From contig CAYRLW010000029.1 of the NCBI GenBank assembly GCA_964425215.1, forward strand, positions 1 to 43,004: a stretch of DNA of 43,004 bases, given 5' to 3'. Below the pieces are notes generated by a model. It saw only the letters and a list, made by a program, of their open reading frames with translations. It made no database searches and was not told the origin of the DNA. The stretch comes from CAYRLW01 sp964425215 (GTDB lineage: Bacteria; Spirochaetota; Spirochaetia; Treponematales; Breznakiellaceae). Each line of letters opens with the position of its first letter. Position 1 is the stretch's first letter. Positions 16,577 through 24,613 of the stretch are shown here, piece by piece. The position numbers were made by a program, and so were the translations under genes.

Positions 16577-17147
16577 GTTGCCTCGCCGCTATTCGGCGCA
16601 AACGGGGTGCCACCGCCACAATAAGAGCTCCTTTTATCAAGTCCCCGACGATAAAAGGCAACAGGCCCGCCGAAAGCGTTTTTGCCCAGCCGGCGTTAAG
16701 AACCATGTTTAAACGGAACAATCCGGGAACGTAAATACCCAGGATCCCCACCAGAACGGCCACCAAAAGTCGGGCCGGGGTGCTTTTTTTATCCGTCCGG
16801 GGGCTACCCATCACCAAACCCGCCAGCAGGGTTCCAATCAGGTATCCAACCAGGTAGCCCCCGGTAGGCCCAAAGAAATGGACGATGCCCCCCTTGGCCC
16901 CCGCAAAAACGGGAAATCCCAGGGCTCCAACTACCAAATACAGACCCACCGCCAGGGACCCCATGATAGGGCCTAGCACAACCCCCGACAGGAGGGCAAA
17001 AAAGTTTTGCAACACCAAAGGAATGGGGGAGAAGGGCAGAGGAACGGCGATAAAGGTCCCTGCGGCGATAAAGGCGGCGAAGAGGGCCACCAGGGTAGTT
17101 CTTACGAGCAGTGTAATTTGAAACGATTCGGTTTGCTGTGTTTCCAT
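16566..17147 (-). CDS. bioY: BioY, biotin-binding S component of an ECF transporter
   Basis: The 193-residue, six-helix membrane protein has BioY hallmarks: TFIAVPLPFSPIPLVLQNF near the N-terminus, the central VGLYLVVGALGFPVFAGAKGG, and HFFGPTGGYLVGYLIG. It binds biotin in the membrane and is energised by the EcfT/ATPase pair encoded immediately downstream. It starts 2 bases after the birA stop, with AAGGAAGG provided by the birA 3' end. Biotin synthesis genes are absent from the window, in line with a biotin scavenger. Confidence 0.95.
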   Translation of the reverse strand: METQQTESFQITLLVRTTLVALFAAFIAAGTFIAVPLPFSPIPLVLQNFFALLSGVVLGPIMGSLAVGLYLVVGALGFPVFAGAKGGIVHFFGPTGGYLVGYLIGTLLAGLVMGSPRTDKKSTPARLLVAVLVGILGIYVPGLFRLNMVLNAGWAKTLSAGLLPFIVGDLIKGALIVAVAPRLRRIAARQLES

Positions 17148-17149
17148 CT

Positions 17150-18172
17150 TTAACCTTCCTTATGGTCTACCCTTTGCAGGGACAGGGAGCCGGGGGTGTA
17201 ACGGAAAGTTTGTTTTCCCCTTCGGAGGACCGCCCGTCCCCGGGAATCGACCCCTAAAAATATCCCTCCGTTCAAAGTCTCCGCTTTGTCCCGATCTCCG
17301 TATCCACCGTGATCCGCCGGAATAGCCAAAACCTTTTTTCCCCGTACGTCCGATTTACGGTTCCAGAGGGCCGCGAGTTCTTTAGACGTGGTCTTTAGGT
17401 ATTTCATTTTTTTCCATTCCTCTAGGATGCCGTTTAATATGACACGCCGGGATAGGCCCGTTTTCCCCAGGTCGCTACAGGAAACTCCCCGGGGGTCTTC
17501 TACCCTGTTTTGAACGTTAACTCCCACCCCTAAAAGGATCCACCCTACGCGGTCCCCTTCGCCGTACAGTTCCGTTAGGATACCCGCAATTTTTCTGCCC
17601 CCCACGTATACGTCATTAGGCCAGCGGAGGTGGACTTCCTTGGAAAGAAGGGCTTCCAGCGCCCGAGCCACGGCGATTTGAAGGGCCATGGAAACGGAGG
17701 GGTAGTCTAAAATCGGTAGGGATGGCCGTTCTATGAACGTACAAAAAAGGCCACCCTTGGGGGATTCCCAGGGTCTGCCGGACCGGCCTCGACCGGCGCT
17801 TTGGCTTTCCGCCACCACCACCGACCCCCCATCGATTCCCCCTTGGGCCAACTCGCGGGCCCGGTTCATGGTACTGTCGGTCTGGGTGTAGTGATAAAAC
17901 CGTTTTTCCTCTACCCCAAACTCCCAGGGGTATAGGAAATCATCGGTATCTCCCTCGATGTGGTAACCCCGTTCGTCTATCCGCAACGGATACCCCAAGG
18001 AGCGCAGGCTCTCCGCGGCCTTCCAAATCGAAACCCGGGAAAGGCCCGCCCGCTGGGCCAACGTTTCTCCCGAAAGGCCCGTTCCCGGTTCAGAACGGAG
18101 CTGGGCCAACAGAAAAGCCCTGGTAGAAAGTTTCCTGGAATCTGTTTTGGAAATCCTATTTTCGTTAACCAC
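17150..18172 (-). CDS. birA: BirA, bifunctional biotin-protein ligase and repressor
   Basis: BirA makes biotinyl-5'-AMP and transfers biotin to carboxylase subunits. With an N-terminal helix-turn-helix it also represses biotin genes. The 340-residue protein has the winged helix (about 16-72, with LSGETLAQRAGLSRVSIWKA), the ligase glycine-rich loop GRGRSGRPWESPKGGLF, RWPNDVYVGGRKIAGILTE, and a C-terminal SH3-like domain. The start is a GTG at 18170-18172 lying directly in the right half of a BirA-like palindrome. No ribosome site is present, and no other in-frame start precedes the helix-turn-helix. It heads the birA-bioY-bioM-bioN operon, so it very probably represses its own operon when biotin is plentiful. 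Confidence 0.95.
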   Translation of the reverse strand: MVNENRISKTDSRKLSTRAFLLAQLRSEPGTGLSGETLAQRAGLSRVSIWKAAESLRSLGYPLRIDERGYHIEGDTDDFLYPWEFGVEEKRFYHYTQTDSTMNRARELAQGGIDGGSVVVAESQSAGRGRSGRPWESPKGGLFCTFIERPSLPILDYPSVSMALQIAVARALEALLSKEVHLRWPNDVYVGGRKIAGILTELYGEGDRVGWILLGVGVNVQNRVEDPRGVSCSDLGKTGLSRRVILNGILEEWKKMKYLKTTSKELAALWNRKSDVRGKKVLAIPADHGGYGDRDKAETLNGGIFLGVDSRGRAVLRRGKQTFRYTPGSLSLQRVDHKEG

Positions 18173-18195
18173 TCTGAATGTATAGTTAACGAAAA
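18159..18195 (-). promoter_or_regulatory. BirA operator overlapping the birA start codon
   Basis: A perfect palindrome with 11-base arms, TTTTCGTTAAC (18159-18169) and GTTAACGAAAA (18185-18195), is separated by 15 bases. The arrangement TTxGTTAAC-N15-GTTAACxAA is the known BirA operator type. One arm covers codons 2-4 of birA. The spacer on the minus strand contains TATACA ending 6 bases before the GTG, and TTGACA (18206-18211) lies upstream in the end of lnt, so bound BirA would cover the promoter and start. Confidence 0.85.
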
Positions 18196-18196
18196 A

Positions 18197-19858
18197 TTAA
18201 AGATCTGTCAAGGGAACGCCCCCGGGTCTTTTGGGGACCCTTCGATACATCTCCACGGTGGTCCATACCAGGTACAGAAAGAGAACCATGGCCCCAAGGG
18301 CGGGGAACCAATCCCCCAGAAGAAAGTACACCGTCGGGATCGCTGAACGTTGAACGGGGACCGAAACGGCCAAATAGGCACCCACAAAGAGGGGCAGCTC
18401 CGCAATGGTACGCCCCTCCGCGTCTACCACCGCCGTAAGTCCCGCGTTGGTGGACCGCACCAGAACCCGGCGATTTTCCACGGTCCTGAACCGGGCCGCG
18501 GCAAAATGCTGAATTTCAGCGGAATTGGTTTTGGACCAGGAATCGTTGGTGATATTAATCAATAAATCGGCGCCTTTTTTAAAGAAATCCGCGCAGAGTC
18601 CCGCGAAGGCGTCTTCAAAACAGATGGGCACCCCAAAACGGAGGGGCCTCTTGGATGGGGTGGGAATCTCCATTACCGTGGAACTGGTTCCCATGGTCCA
18701 CCCGCCATCCAGCCCCACGACGTTTTTCATAAAATTCCGCATCCACGGGTACTCCCAAAAGGGAATCGCTTCGGCGAAGGGTACGGGGTGTTGCTTGGCG
18801 TAGGAAAAGGCGACCCGGCTTGTGGGCTCGATCAGGATAGCCGAGTTTGTCGCGTCGTAGGTTTCCCAGTTCAACACCACCGGCGCGCCCGTTAGAAGGG
18901 GGACAGCGGTTTCAGCTAAAAAGGGGATCAGGGGATCGTCGGGGGGATTTTTTCTATAAAAGGGTCGATAATCCTCGAAGGGCCGCCGAAGTACCGTTTC
19001 GGACCACACGATCAACGCGGGTTTGTAAAATCGTCCTCCCGATTGGCCGGAGGCGGAATTGGATTTTCGCGAACCGTCCACCGGTATTCCCTGGGATACC
19101 ACCGATTCAAACCCCTGGCGACTCAGTTTCATCACCGTAGAGAGGGAATCCAGCTCCCCCCCAACCCAGGTATCGGCGTTGTGTTGGATCAACAGGAGGG
19201 GAACCCGGTCCACGGTAGGGGTCGGGTGGGCAAGCTTAAACACCCCGTACACGCTAAACCAAACAAAAATGTAGAGTCCTATCAGGGCGGGACGCCACAG
19301 GTTCCTGCGCGCCCCGGGCCGTTGCACAAACCACTCGGCTATTAGGGCGGAAGAGAAGGAAAGGAGGAAGCTTAATCCGTACACCCCGGTAAAATCGGCT
19401 ATTTGAATAAGCCGGGGGTAATTTTGTACCGCGTAGGCCACGAGTCCCCAGGGATACCCTAAAAAACCGATGGATTTGGACCATTCCCACAGGGTCCACA
19501 GCAGGGCTATTAGAAAGGGCCGTAGAAGATACCCCTGGGGACGGCGAATCCGGGTGACCCTTCTAAGAAATACCGCCAACAGGGCGTGGAGTCCCCCGTA
19601 GGCAAGGCTCGTGGAACCCAGGGTCCAAATGGCAAAATCCTTGAAAAAATAGAGCCAATAACTGGAAACTCCGTGGGATAGGATCCCGAAGAGGGCTCCC
19701 AGCAGGGCCGCTTCCCCGTAGGACCGGCTTTTTATAAGGGCGGCGAAGTAGGGGGAAAGGCAAAAAAAACCGACCAAGGCTACACCCTGGGAAGTTAATT
19801 CGTTGGGAAGAGCAAGGGCCAAAAGGATGGCCGATAGGGCGCTGGCGATAAATTTCAT
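18197..19858 (-). CDS. lnt: Apolipoprotein N-acyltransferase
   Basis: Lnt adds the third acyl chain to the N-terminal Cys of lipoproteins at the inner membrane. The 553-residue protein has about seven membrane segments in the first 205 residues and a final one near the C-terminus. Between them is a nitrilase-type domain with the triad Glu287 (WSETV), Lys355 (YAKQHPVPF) and Cys413 (GVPICFEDAF). The ATG at 19856-19858 is preferred to the one 9 bases upstream, because the latter lies inside an extended -10 box (TGG-TAGAAT) that ends 7 bases before the chosen ATG. The stop is 24 bases from the birA GTG, within the birA promoter region. Confidence 0.94.
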   Translation of the reverse strand: MKFIASALSAILLALALPNELTSQGVALVGFFCLSPYFAALIKSRSYGEAALLGALFGILSHGVSSYWLYFFKDFAIWTLGSTSLAYGGLHALLAVFLRRVTRIRRPQGYLLRPFLIALLWTLWEWSKSIGFLGYPWGLVAYAVQNYPRLIQIADFTGVYGLSFLLSFSSALIAEWFVQRPGARRNLWRPALIGLYIFVWFSVYGVFKLAHPTPTVDRVPLLLIQHNADTWVGGELDSLSTVMKLSRQGFESVVSQGIPVDGSRKSNSASGQSGGRFYKPALIVWSETVLRRPFEDYRPFYRKNPPDDPLIPFLAETAVPLLTGAPVVLNWETYDATNSAILIEPTSRVAFSYAKQHPVPFAEAIPFWEYPWMRNFMKNVVGLDGGWTMGTSSTVMEIPTPSKRPLRFGVPICFEDAFAGLCADFFKKGADLLINITNDSWSKTNSAEIQHFAAARFRTVENRRVLVRSTNAGLTAVVDAEGRTIAELPLFVGAYLAVSVPVQRSAIPTVYFLLGDWFPALGAMVLFLYLVWTTVEMYRRVPKRPGGVPLTDL

Positions 19859-19865
19859 GTTTTCC

Positions 19866-19871
19866 ATTCTA
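19866..19871 (-). promoter_or_regulatory. Extended -10 box for lnt, predicted leaderless
   Basis: On the minus strand TGG-TAGAAT places a 5/6 -10 hexamer 7 bases before the ATG at 19858. The -35 at the right distance (TTATTC) is poor, as is common when a TGn extension is present. Confidence 0.45.
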
Positions 19872-19950
19872 CCAAAATAATTTTGATTGAATAATAGCCG
19901 ATTTTCCTTTATTATAGAACAGAAAAAGAAAAATTGCGGGGGCTAATTGT

Positions 19951-21108
19951 ATGAAGGACATCGGTTCCATCCATCGGGAAGAATACGAGGTTGATGCCGA
20001 TCACTCGGAACCCGTGGTCATCGCTTCCGCTCCCGGACGGATACACCTGTTGGGAGAACACGGCGAGCCAGGATACGGCTTGCTTCTTTCTACCGCGTTC
20101 GACCGGTTTATCAAATTGGCCGTAAGTTTTAGAAAAGACAGTTCCCTGCGGTTTTTTGCCGCCGATTTAGGGGAGCGAAAACGAACCACCCTGATAAACG
20201 TGAAATTTAAACGGGAAGACCGTTGGGCCAACTATATTAAAATGGTGGTCCATGGATTTATGGAACGGGGCTTTCCGATTCGGGGCCTTAACTTTACCCT
20301 ATCAGGGGATATCCCCCAACAGGTGGGTCTGGCCTCTTCCTCGGCCATAGAGGTGGTGGCCGCTTTGGCCCTGCGACAGCTTTTTAGCCCCGGGATGGAT
20401 AACCACGACCTTTTAGAGCTCCTTTCCGAAGCCTCGATTTCTTTTTCCGGGAAGGATGACCATTCTTTAGATTACCTCATCGCCCTAGAGTCAAAAAAGG
20501 GATCCTTTTTGGTGGTCGATGAATCGACCCTTACCGCTCGGCCCGTACCTATTCCCCTTTCGGGGTACCGGATCCTGCTGACCGATTCGCGGGTTCCCCG
20601 TTTTGGCATCGATTCGGAGTTAAAACAGCGGCGGTCGGATATTCGAAAGGGGTTAGCGCTTCTGTCCAGAAAACAAACCGGTACAAGTTTTAGGGATTTC
20701 GCGGCCAACGATCTGTTAGAGTCCATGGGTTCCCTGCCCGAACAGATCCGGCGTCGATCCCTCCACGTGGTTCAGGAGTTAAGCCGGGTTCGGGACGCGG
20801 AAGAGAGCCTTCAGAAAAACGATCTTTCCGCCTTCGCCAAAATTATCCTCCATTCCCACGAAAGTCTACGGGACCTATACGAGGTATCCTGCCCCGAAAT
20901 CGATTGGCTCGTTAAACGGGCCCAAGAAATCAACGGGGTAATCTGTTCCCGTATGACCGGTCAGGGTTTTGGGGGGTGTACCTACACCCTGATCGAGGAA
21001 GCGGCGGTGGAGGAGTATAAGCGGCGTCTTGAAGACTACGAGAGAATATTCGGTTTCCGTCCCCTGGTTTATGAAATAACCGAAGCGGACGGGGCTCGAT
21101 TGGAGTAA
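19951..21108 (+). CDS. Galactokinase-like GHMP kinase with a diverged sugar-binding motif
   Basis: The 385-residue protein has the three GHMP motifs: APGRIHLLGEHGEPGYG (about 27-43), the phosphate loop VGLASSSAIEV (125-135), and MTGQGFGGCTYT near residue 335. Compared with galactokinase (GRxNLIGEHTDYNxG, MDQ), the TDY of the sugar loop is GEP and MDQ is LDY. The catalytic base is probably Asp174. Arg30, Glu36 and His37 are kept. It should phosphorylate a sugar or related alcohol, but galactose is not assured, and no galT or galE is nearby. GGGGG precedes the ATG. A TPR protein gene starts 8 bases after its stop. Confidence 0.82.
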   Translation: MKDIGSIHREEYEVDADHSEPVVIASAPGRIHLLGEHGEPGYGLLLSTAFDRFIKLAVSFRKDSSLRFFAADLGERKRTTLINVKFKREDRWANYIKMVVHGFMERGFPIRGLNFTLSGDIPQQVGLASSSAIEVVAALALRQLFSPGMDNHDLLELLSEASISFSGKDDHSLDYLIALESKKGSFLVVDESTLTARPVPIPLSGYRILLTDSRVPRFGIDSELKQRRSDIRKGLALLSRKQTGTSFRDFAANDLLESMGSLPEQIRRRSLHVVQELSRVRDAEESLQKNDLSAFAKIILHSHESLRDLYEVSCPEIDWLVKRAQEINGVICSRMTGQGFGGCTYTLIEEAAVEEYKRRLEDYERIFGFRPLVYEITEADGARLE

Positions 21109-21116
21109 GTATCCAA

Positions 21117-21797
21117 ATGGCGGGATCATTGCGAGAGGGAATTCGGCTGTATCGATCTAAACGGTGGGAGCTCGCCTTGAACGAACTCCTGCAGGTGGAT
21201 CCCAAAAACTTTGACGACGAGGATAATTTTGAATTGGCCTACTATTTGGGCCTCTGTTATTCTAAGTTGGAACGGTACGACGACGCCTTGCTGTATCTAG
21301 AACAGGTCGTGACCTCCGGTTCCGACCCCCTGCGAGCCTACCAATGCCGAATGGCTTTGGCGTATATTTATTCCATCACCAACCGTTCAAAACTAGCGGA
21401 ATTCGAGTTAAAGCACCTTTTAGAAAAGGGTTACGAATCGACCCAAATTTATTCCGCCCTGGCATACGCCGCGTGGGCTCAAAAAAAATACGACCCTTCT
21501 ATCGAATGGTACAAAAGGGCTTTAACCTTGGACAGCGAAAATTCTACCGCCCTCAATGGTTTAGGATACGTTTTAGCGGATACGGAAAAGGATATTCATA
21601 AAGCCCTGGTCTTTTGCAAAAAAGCGGTGGAAAAAAAGCCCCAAAACCCCGCGTATTTGGATTCCCTTGGGTGGGCTTACTTTAAAAACGGTGAATTGCT
21701 AGAGGCCCGAACCTGGCTTCGGCGGGCTCTGGATTTAGCCCCCCGGCAGACAGAAATTCGGAACCACATGAAAGTTGTGGTCGGAGATCGGGCATGA
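21117..21797 (+). CDS. TPR-repeat protein
   Basis: The 226-residue protein is built almost entirely of tetratricopeptide repeats (for example YYLGLCYSKLERYDDALLYL, and YSALAYAAWAQKKYDPSIEW around 120-140). No signal peptide is visible, so a cytosolic scaffold is likely. It lies between the GHMP kinase gene (8 bases) and the NHL protein gene (4-base ATGA overlap), implying co-translation with the latter. Function is unknown, and TPR proteins usually mediate protein contacts. Confidence 0.82.
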   Translation: MAGSLREGIRLYRSKRWELALNELLQVDPKNFDDEDNFELAYYLGLCYSKLERYDDALLYLEQVVTSGSDPLRAYQCRMALAYIYSITNRSKLAEFELKHLLEKGYESTQIYSALAYAAWAQKKYDPSIEWYKRALTLDSENSTALNGLGYVLADTEKDIHKALVFCKKAVEKKPQNPAYLDSLGWAYFKNGELLEARTWLRRALDLAPRQTEIRNHMKVVVGDRA

Positions 21798-23875
21798 AAC
21801 GACCAATTTTCCCCCCCCTTGGACGCTCGCGTATGGGCTTTTTTTTTGCAATTGCGGCCCTTGGTTGCTTGAACGGTATACTTTTTGCCCAAACTTCCGA
21901 GATAAACGCCAATTCAGACAGAAACGCTGTCCTTGCTCGGGAGCAGTTTCGCTTGGGGGTCCAGGCCTTTAACCGGTTTGCCTATAACGAGTCCATCCTT
22001 TCCTTTGAAAAAGCCCTTTCCTACCGGCCCTCGGAGGCCCTTATTTTGGAATGGCTTGGACGGGCCTACTACCGTTCCGGCTTGGAGGATACGGCCCTTC
22101 GGCAATGGCGTTCCGCCCTGGAATATTATAAATCCACCTCGGACCAGGGACTTCTTTTATCCAGCATGATAGAGACCGTCGGGAACCGCCGGAGTCTTTT
22201 CCCCGTCCTGGACGACACCTCCCGGTACGTGGACGCGGGGACCTACCCCAGCGTAAACGGTACGACGGTCCTGTACCGTCAACCCACTTCGGTACTCAGC
22301 GATCGGGACGGTTCCGTTTGGGTGGTGGCCTACGGGTCCAACGAACTCGTCCGGATAGACCCCAACGGCATTATTCGGGAGCGGCTTCGGGGACCCATCA
22401 ATGGGTTTGATCGCCCCTTTGACATTGCCCGGGGAATTGATGGGCGTCTGTACGTTTCCGAATATAGGGGGGGGAGGGTTAGTGTGTTAGACCCCCAGGG
22501 CCAATGGAAGGCCTACATAGGTTCCAAAGGTCGGGGGGATGGGATGTTCGTGGGCCCCCAGAATTTAGCGGTGGACGATCAGGGGTACCTGTACGTGGTC
22601 GATTTTGGCAACCTTAGAATTTCCAAATTCTCTCCCCAGGGTGACTTTCTCTTTTCTTTTGGCACTAAATCCGATACTTTTAGCGGTTTCCGTGCTCCCA
22701 CGGGGATTGCCCCCCGGGGTAACGATGTTTTTGTGGCCGACGAAGCTTTAAAAAAGATTTTCCGCTTCGACCGAAGCGGAAATTATCTGGGTGTGGCGGT
22801 GGATGGGGGTCTTAACGGTCCCGAAAGCCTAAAAACCATGGAAGACGGGCGGATCTTGGTGGCCGATACGAACCGGGTCGTGGTGGCCGATCCCGATACG
22901 GCTCTGGTAAAAGAGCTAGGCTTGTTCAGCAAAGCCGGTTCCCGCCTTACCGGCGCGGTTCTGGATGCGAATGGAAATATCGTTGCCGCCAACTTCCAAG
23001 CCGGTGAAGTGGACCTGCTTGCCCGGATGGATGATCTTTCGGCGGGGCTTTTTGTACAAATTAGCCGGGTTATTTCTGATAAATTTCCCGATATAACCGT
23101 GGAAGTGGAGGTTCAGGACCGGAGGCGGAGACCCATTGTGGGGTTAGAGGGCAGAAATTTTGTTCTGACCGAAAAGGGGACCCAGGTGGCTGAGCAAGCC
23201 TTTTTGGGAGCCTCGTACCTATCCACCGAATCAAACCTATCGGTGGTTATAGAACGGTCTCCCCAAACGATAGATTTGGCGACCGATCAGGGTACCGCCC
23301 TTCGGGATACCGCCGCTTCCACCGATCGCCTCGTTTCGGTGGTATCGGCGTTTGAACAACCGGTCAAGGAACGGATCGATGGGCCGAAAAACCTGGCCTT
23401 GGCGGCCCGGGGAAATACGGCCGCCTACACTCCGGCCTGGCGCTTCGATTTGGCCCTCCGTTTAGCCGCCTCGGACCTCCTTGCCCAGGGGAAGAAACGG
23501 GGTGTCGTCTTTATCGGTTCAGGACGCCTGGGACAAAAGGCCTTTACCCGGTACGGCCTGACCGAGCTGGCCGACTATTTGGCCAACAACGGTATAAAAT
23601 TTTACGCGGTCATCCTAGGAAACGGCTCCGTGGATAAGGAGTTGACCTACCTTTGTCAACAGACCGGGGGCCAGGTTCTTTCGGTCTATCGGAACGAGGG
23701 TATAGGACCGGTTCTTAAGGAACTGAGAACCGAACCCAGCGGTACCTACGCCCTCCGGTACCGGTCCTCCCTACCTACCGATTTTGGACGGGCCTACTTG
23801 CCCGTAGAAGCGGAGGTCTACCTTCTAAACCGTTCCGGACGGGATTCCACGGGGTATTTCCCCCCGCTGGAATAG
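21794..23875 (+). CDS. Secreted TPR + NHL-propeller + degenerate vWA-like protein
   Basis: The 693-residue protein has a signal peptide (about 14-34, ending LFAQ), an N-terminal TPR pair (about 48-115), an NHL-type beta-propeller (about 150-410, with repeats such as LYVVDFGNLRISKFSPQGDF), and a C-terminal domain (about 430-690) resembling bacterial VWFA-related domains. The metal-site motif DxSxS expected at the first strand is replaced (SVVIERSPQ, about 481-489), so metal-dependent binding is doubtful. It is predicted to be periplasmic or surface exposed and to bind other proteins. It overlaps the TPR gene by 4 bases, suggesting a joint function. Confidence 0.82.
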   Translation: MKRPIFPPLGRSRMGFFFAIAALGCLNGILFAQTSEINANSDRNAVLAREQFRLGVQAFNRFAYNESILSFEKALSYRPSEALILEWLGRAYYRSGLEDTALRQWRSALEYYKSTSDQGLLLSSMIETVGNRRSLFPVLDDTSRYVDAGTYPSVNGTTVLYRQPTSVLSDRDGSVWVVAYGSNELVRIDPNGIIRERLRGPINGFDRPFDIARGIDGRLYVSEYRGGRVSVLDPQGQWKAYIGSKGRGDGMFVGPQNLAVDDQGYLYVVDFGNLRISKFSPQGDFLFSFGTKSDTFSGFRAPTGIAPRGNDVFVADEALKKIFRFDRSGNYLGVAVDGGLNGPESLKTMEDGRILVADTNRVVVADPDTALVKELGLFSKAGSRLTGAVLDANGNIVAANFQAGEVDLLARMDDLSAGLFVQISRVISDKFPDITVEVEVQDRRRRPIVGLEGRNFVLTEKGTQVAEQAFLGASYLSTESNLSVVIERSPQTIDLATDQGTALRDTAASTDRLVSVVSAFEQPVKERIDGPKNLALAARGNTAAYTPAWRFDLALRLAASDLLAQGKKRGVVFIGSGRLGQKAFTRYGLTELADYLANNGIKFYAVILGNGSVDKELTYLCQQTGGQVLSVYRNEGIGPVLKELRTEPSGTYALRYRSSLPTDFGRAYLPVEAEVYLLNRSGRDSTGYFPPLE

Positions 23876-23937
23876 TAAATCGAATTGAAAATTCGCCTTC
23901 TAGGGTTGCTTTTAGGTTTGCATGACCCCTTTTTCTC

Positions 23938-23966
23938 TTGACCGTATATTATAAAATTTATATATT
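23938..23966 (+). promoter_or_regulatory. Sigma-70 promoter for the thioredoxin gene
   Basis: TTGACC (23938-23943, 5/6), a 17-base spacer and TATATT (23961-23966, 5/6). The expected +1 near 23973 gives a leader of about 48 bases that holds a hairpin and a strong ribosome site. Confidence 0.7.
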
Positions 23967-23973
23967 GATATAT

Positions 23974-23999
23974 AAAGACCGTCTTGTAGAACGATCTTT
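23974..23999 (+). promoter_or_regulatory. Hairpin at the 5' end of the thioredoxin mRNA
   Basis: AAAGACCGT (23974-23982) pairs with ACGATCTTT (23991-23999), with one C-A mismatch, around an 8-base loop. It begins at the predicted transcript start, so it could protect the mRNA 5' end. The ribosome site (24009-24014) is outside it. Confidence 0.45.
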
Positions 24000-24020
24000 A
24001 TATTCCATAAGGAGTCGAGC

Positions 24021-24386
24021 ATGTCCGAGAAAATTAATACGGTTCAGTTTAAAGAAAAGATTTTTGATTACGAAAAAAATACGGAGTGGAAATACACGGG
24101 GGATCTTCCCGCCATAGTGGATTTTTACGCCGATTGGTGCGGGCCCTGCAAAATGGTCAGCCCCCTTTTAGACCAGTTAGCCAAGGAATACGAGGGAAAA
24201 ATTCACGTGTATAAGGTGAATACGGACGAGGAACAGGAAGTGTCCTCGGTGTTTGGAATCCAGAGCATCCCGACTATCCTCTTTATCCCCCTGGAAGGAC
24301 AACCCCAGGCGGCTATGGGTGCCCTGCCGAAGGCAAGCTTGGAAAAGGCGATCAACGATGTTCTTGGAGTACAAAAAACCGCATAA
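24021..24386 (+). CDS. trxA: Thioredoxin
   Basis: The 121-residue protein has a single thioredoxin fold with the active site YADWCGPCKMVSPLL (CGPC), the cis-Pro IQSIPTILFI, and a short N-terminal extension of about 20 residues. It should be a cytosolic disulfide reductant. AAGGAG (24009-24014) lies 6 bases before the ATG, and a good promoter precedes it. It is transcribed separately from the upstream NHL gene, with a 145-base gap. No thioredoxin reductase gene is nearby. Confidence 0.93.
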   Translation: MSEKINTVQFKEKIFDYEKNTEWKYTGDLPAIVDFYADWCGPCKMVSPLLDQLAKEYEGKIHVYKVNTDEEQEVSSVFGIQSIPTILFIPLEGQPQAAMGALPKASLEKAINDVLGVQKTA

Positions 24387-24419
24387 ACGTTTGTCGCTTG
24401 TTTACTCAAATCCGTTTAC

Positions 24420-24454
24420 AGGGTCCCTAAAAAACCGGTATTTTTAAGGACCCT
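24420..24454 (+). terminator. Hairpin 34 bases after trxA
   Basis: AGGGTCCCTAAAAA (24420-24433) pairs with TTTTTAAGGACCCT (24441-24454), with one mismatch, around a 7-base loop. No T-run follows, but the A/T-rich lower part of the stem resembles bidirectional terminators. Confidence 0.55.
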
Positions 24455-24484
24455 GGAGTTTGTCGGACCTGTTCGTTTTTTATA

Positions 24485-24512
24485 AAAAAATTGCGACTTG
24501 TAGCGATTTTTT
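24485..24512. terminator. A/T-flanked hairpin, candidate bidirectional terminator
   Basis: AAAAAATTGC (24485-24494) pairs with GCGATTTTTT (24503-24512), including one T-G wobble, around an 8-base loop. A-run and T-run ends allow termination in either direction. Confidence 0.5.
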
Positions 24513-24546
24513 ACCTTGCAGACTTTCAAAGGAGTCGAGTGTATCG

Positions 24547-24587
24547 TAATTTTCCAGCCTAAGGCTATCCCTTAGGCTGGAAAATTA
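24547..24587. terminator. Perfect 18-bp hairpin between convergent trxA and thiI
   Basis: TAATTTTCCAGCCTAAGG (24547-24564) pairs base for base with 24570-24587 around a 5-base loop, CTATC. TTTT on the arm of either strand makes it a likely bidirectional terminator for trxA and thiI. Confidence 0.8.
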
Positions 24588-24613
24588 AACCGCTCCGACA
24601 GGCTCTTAGCTTT

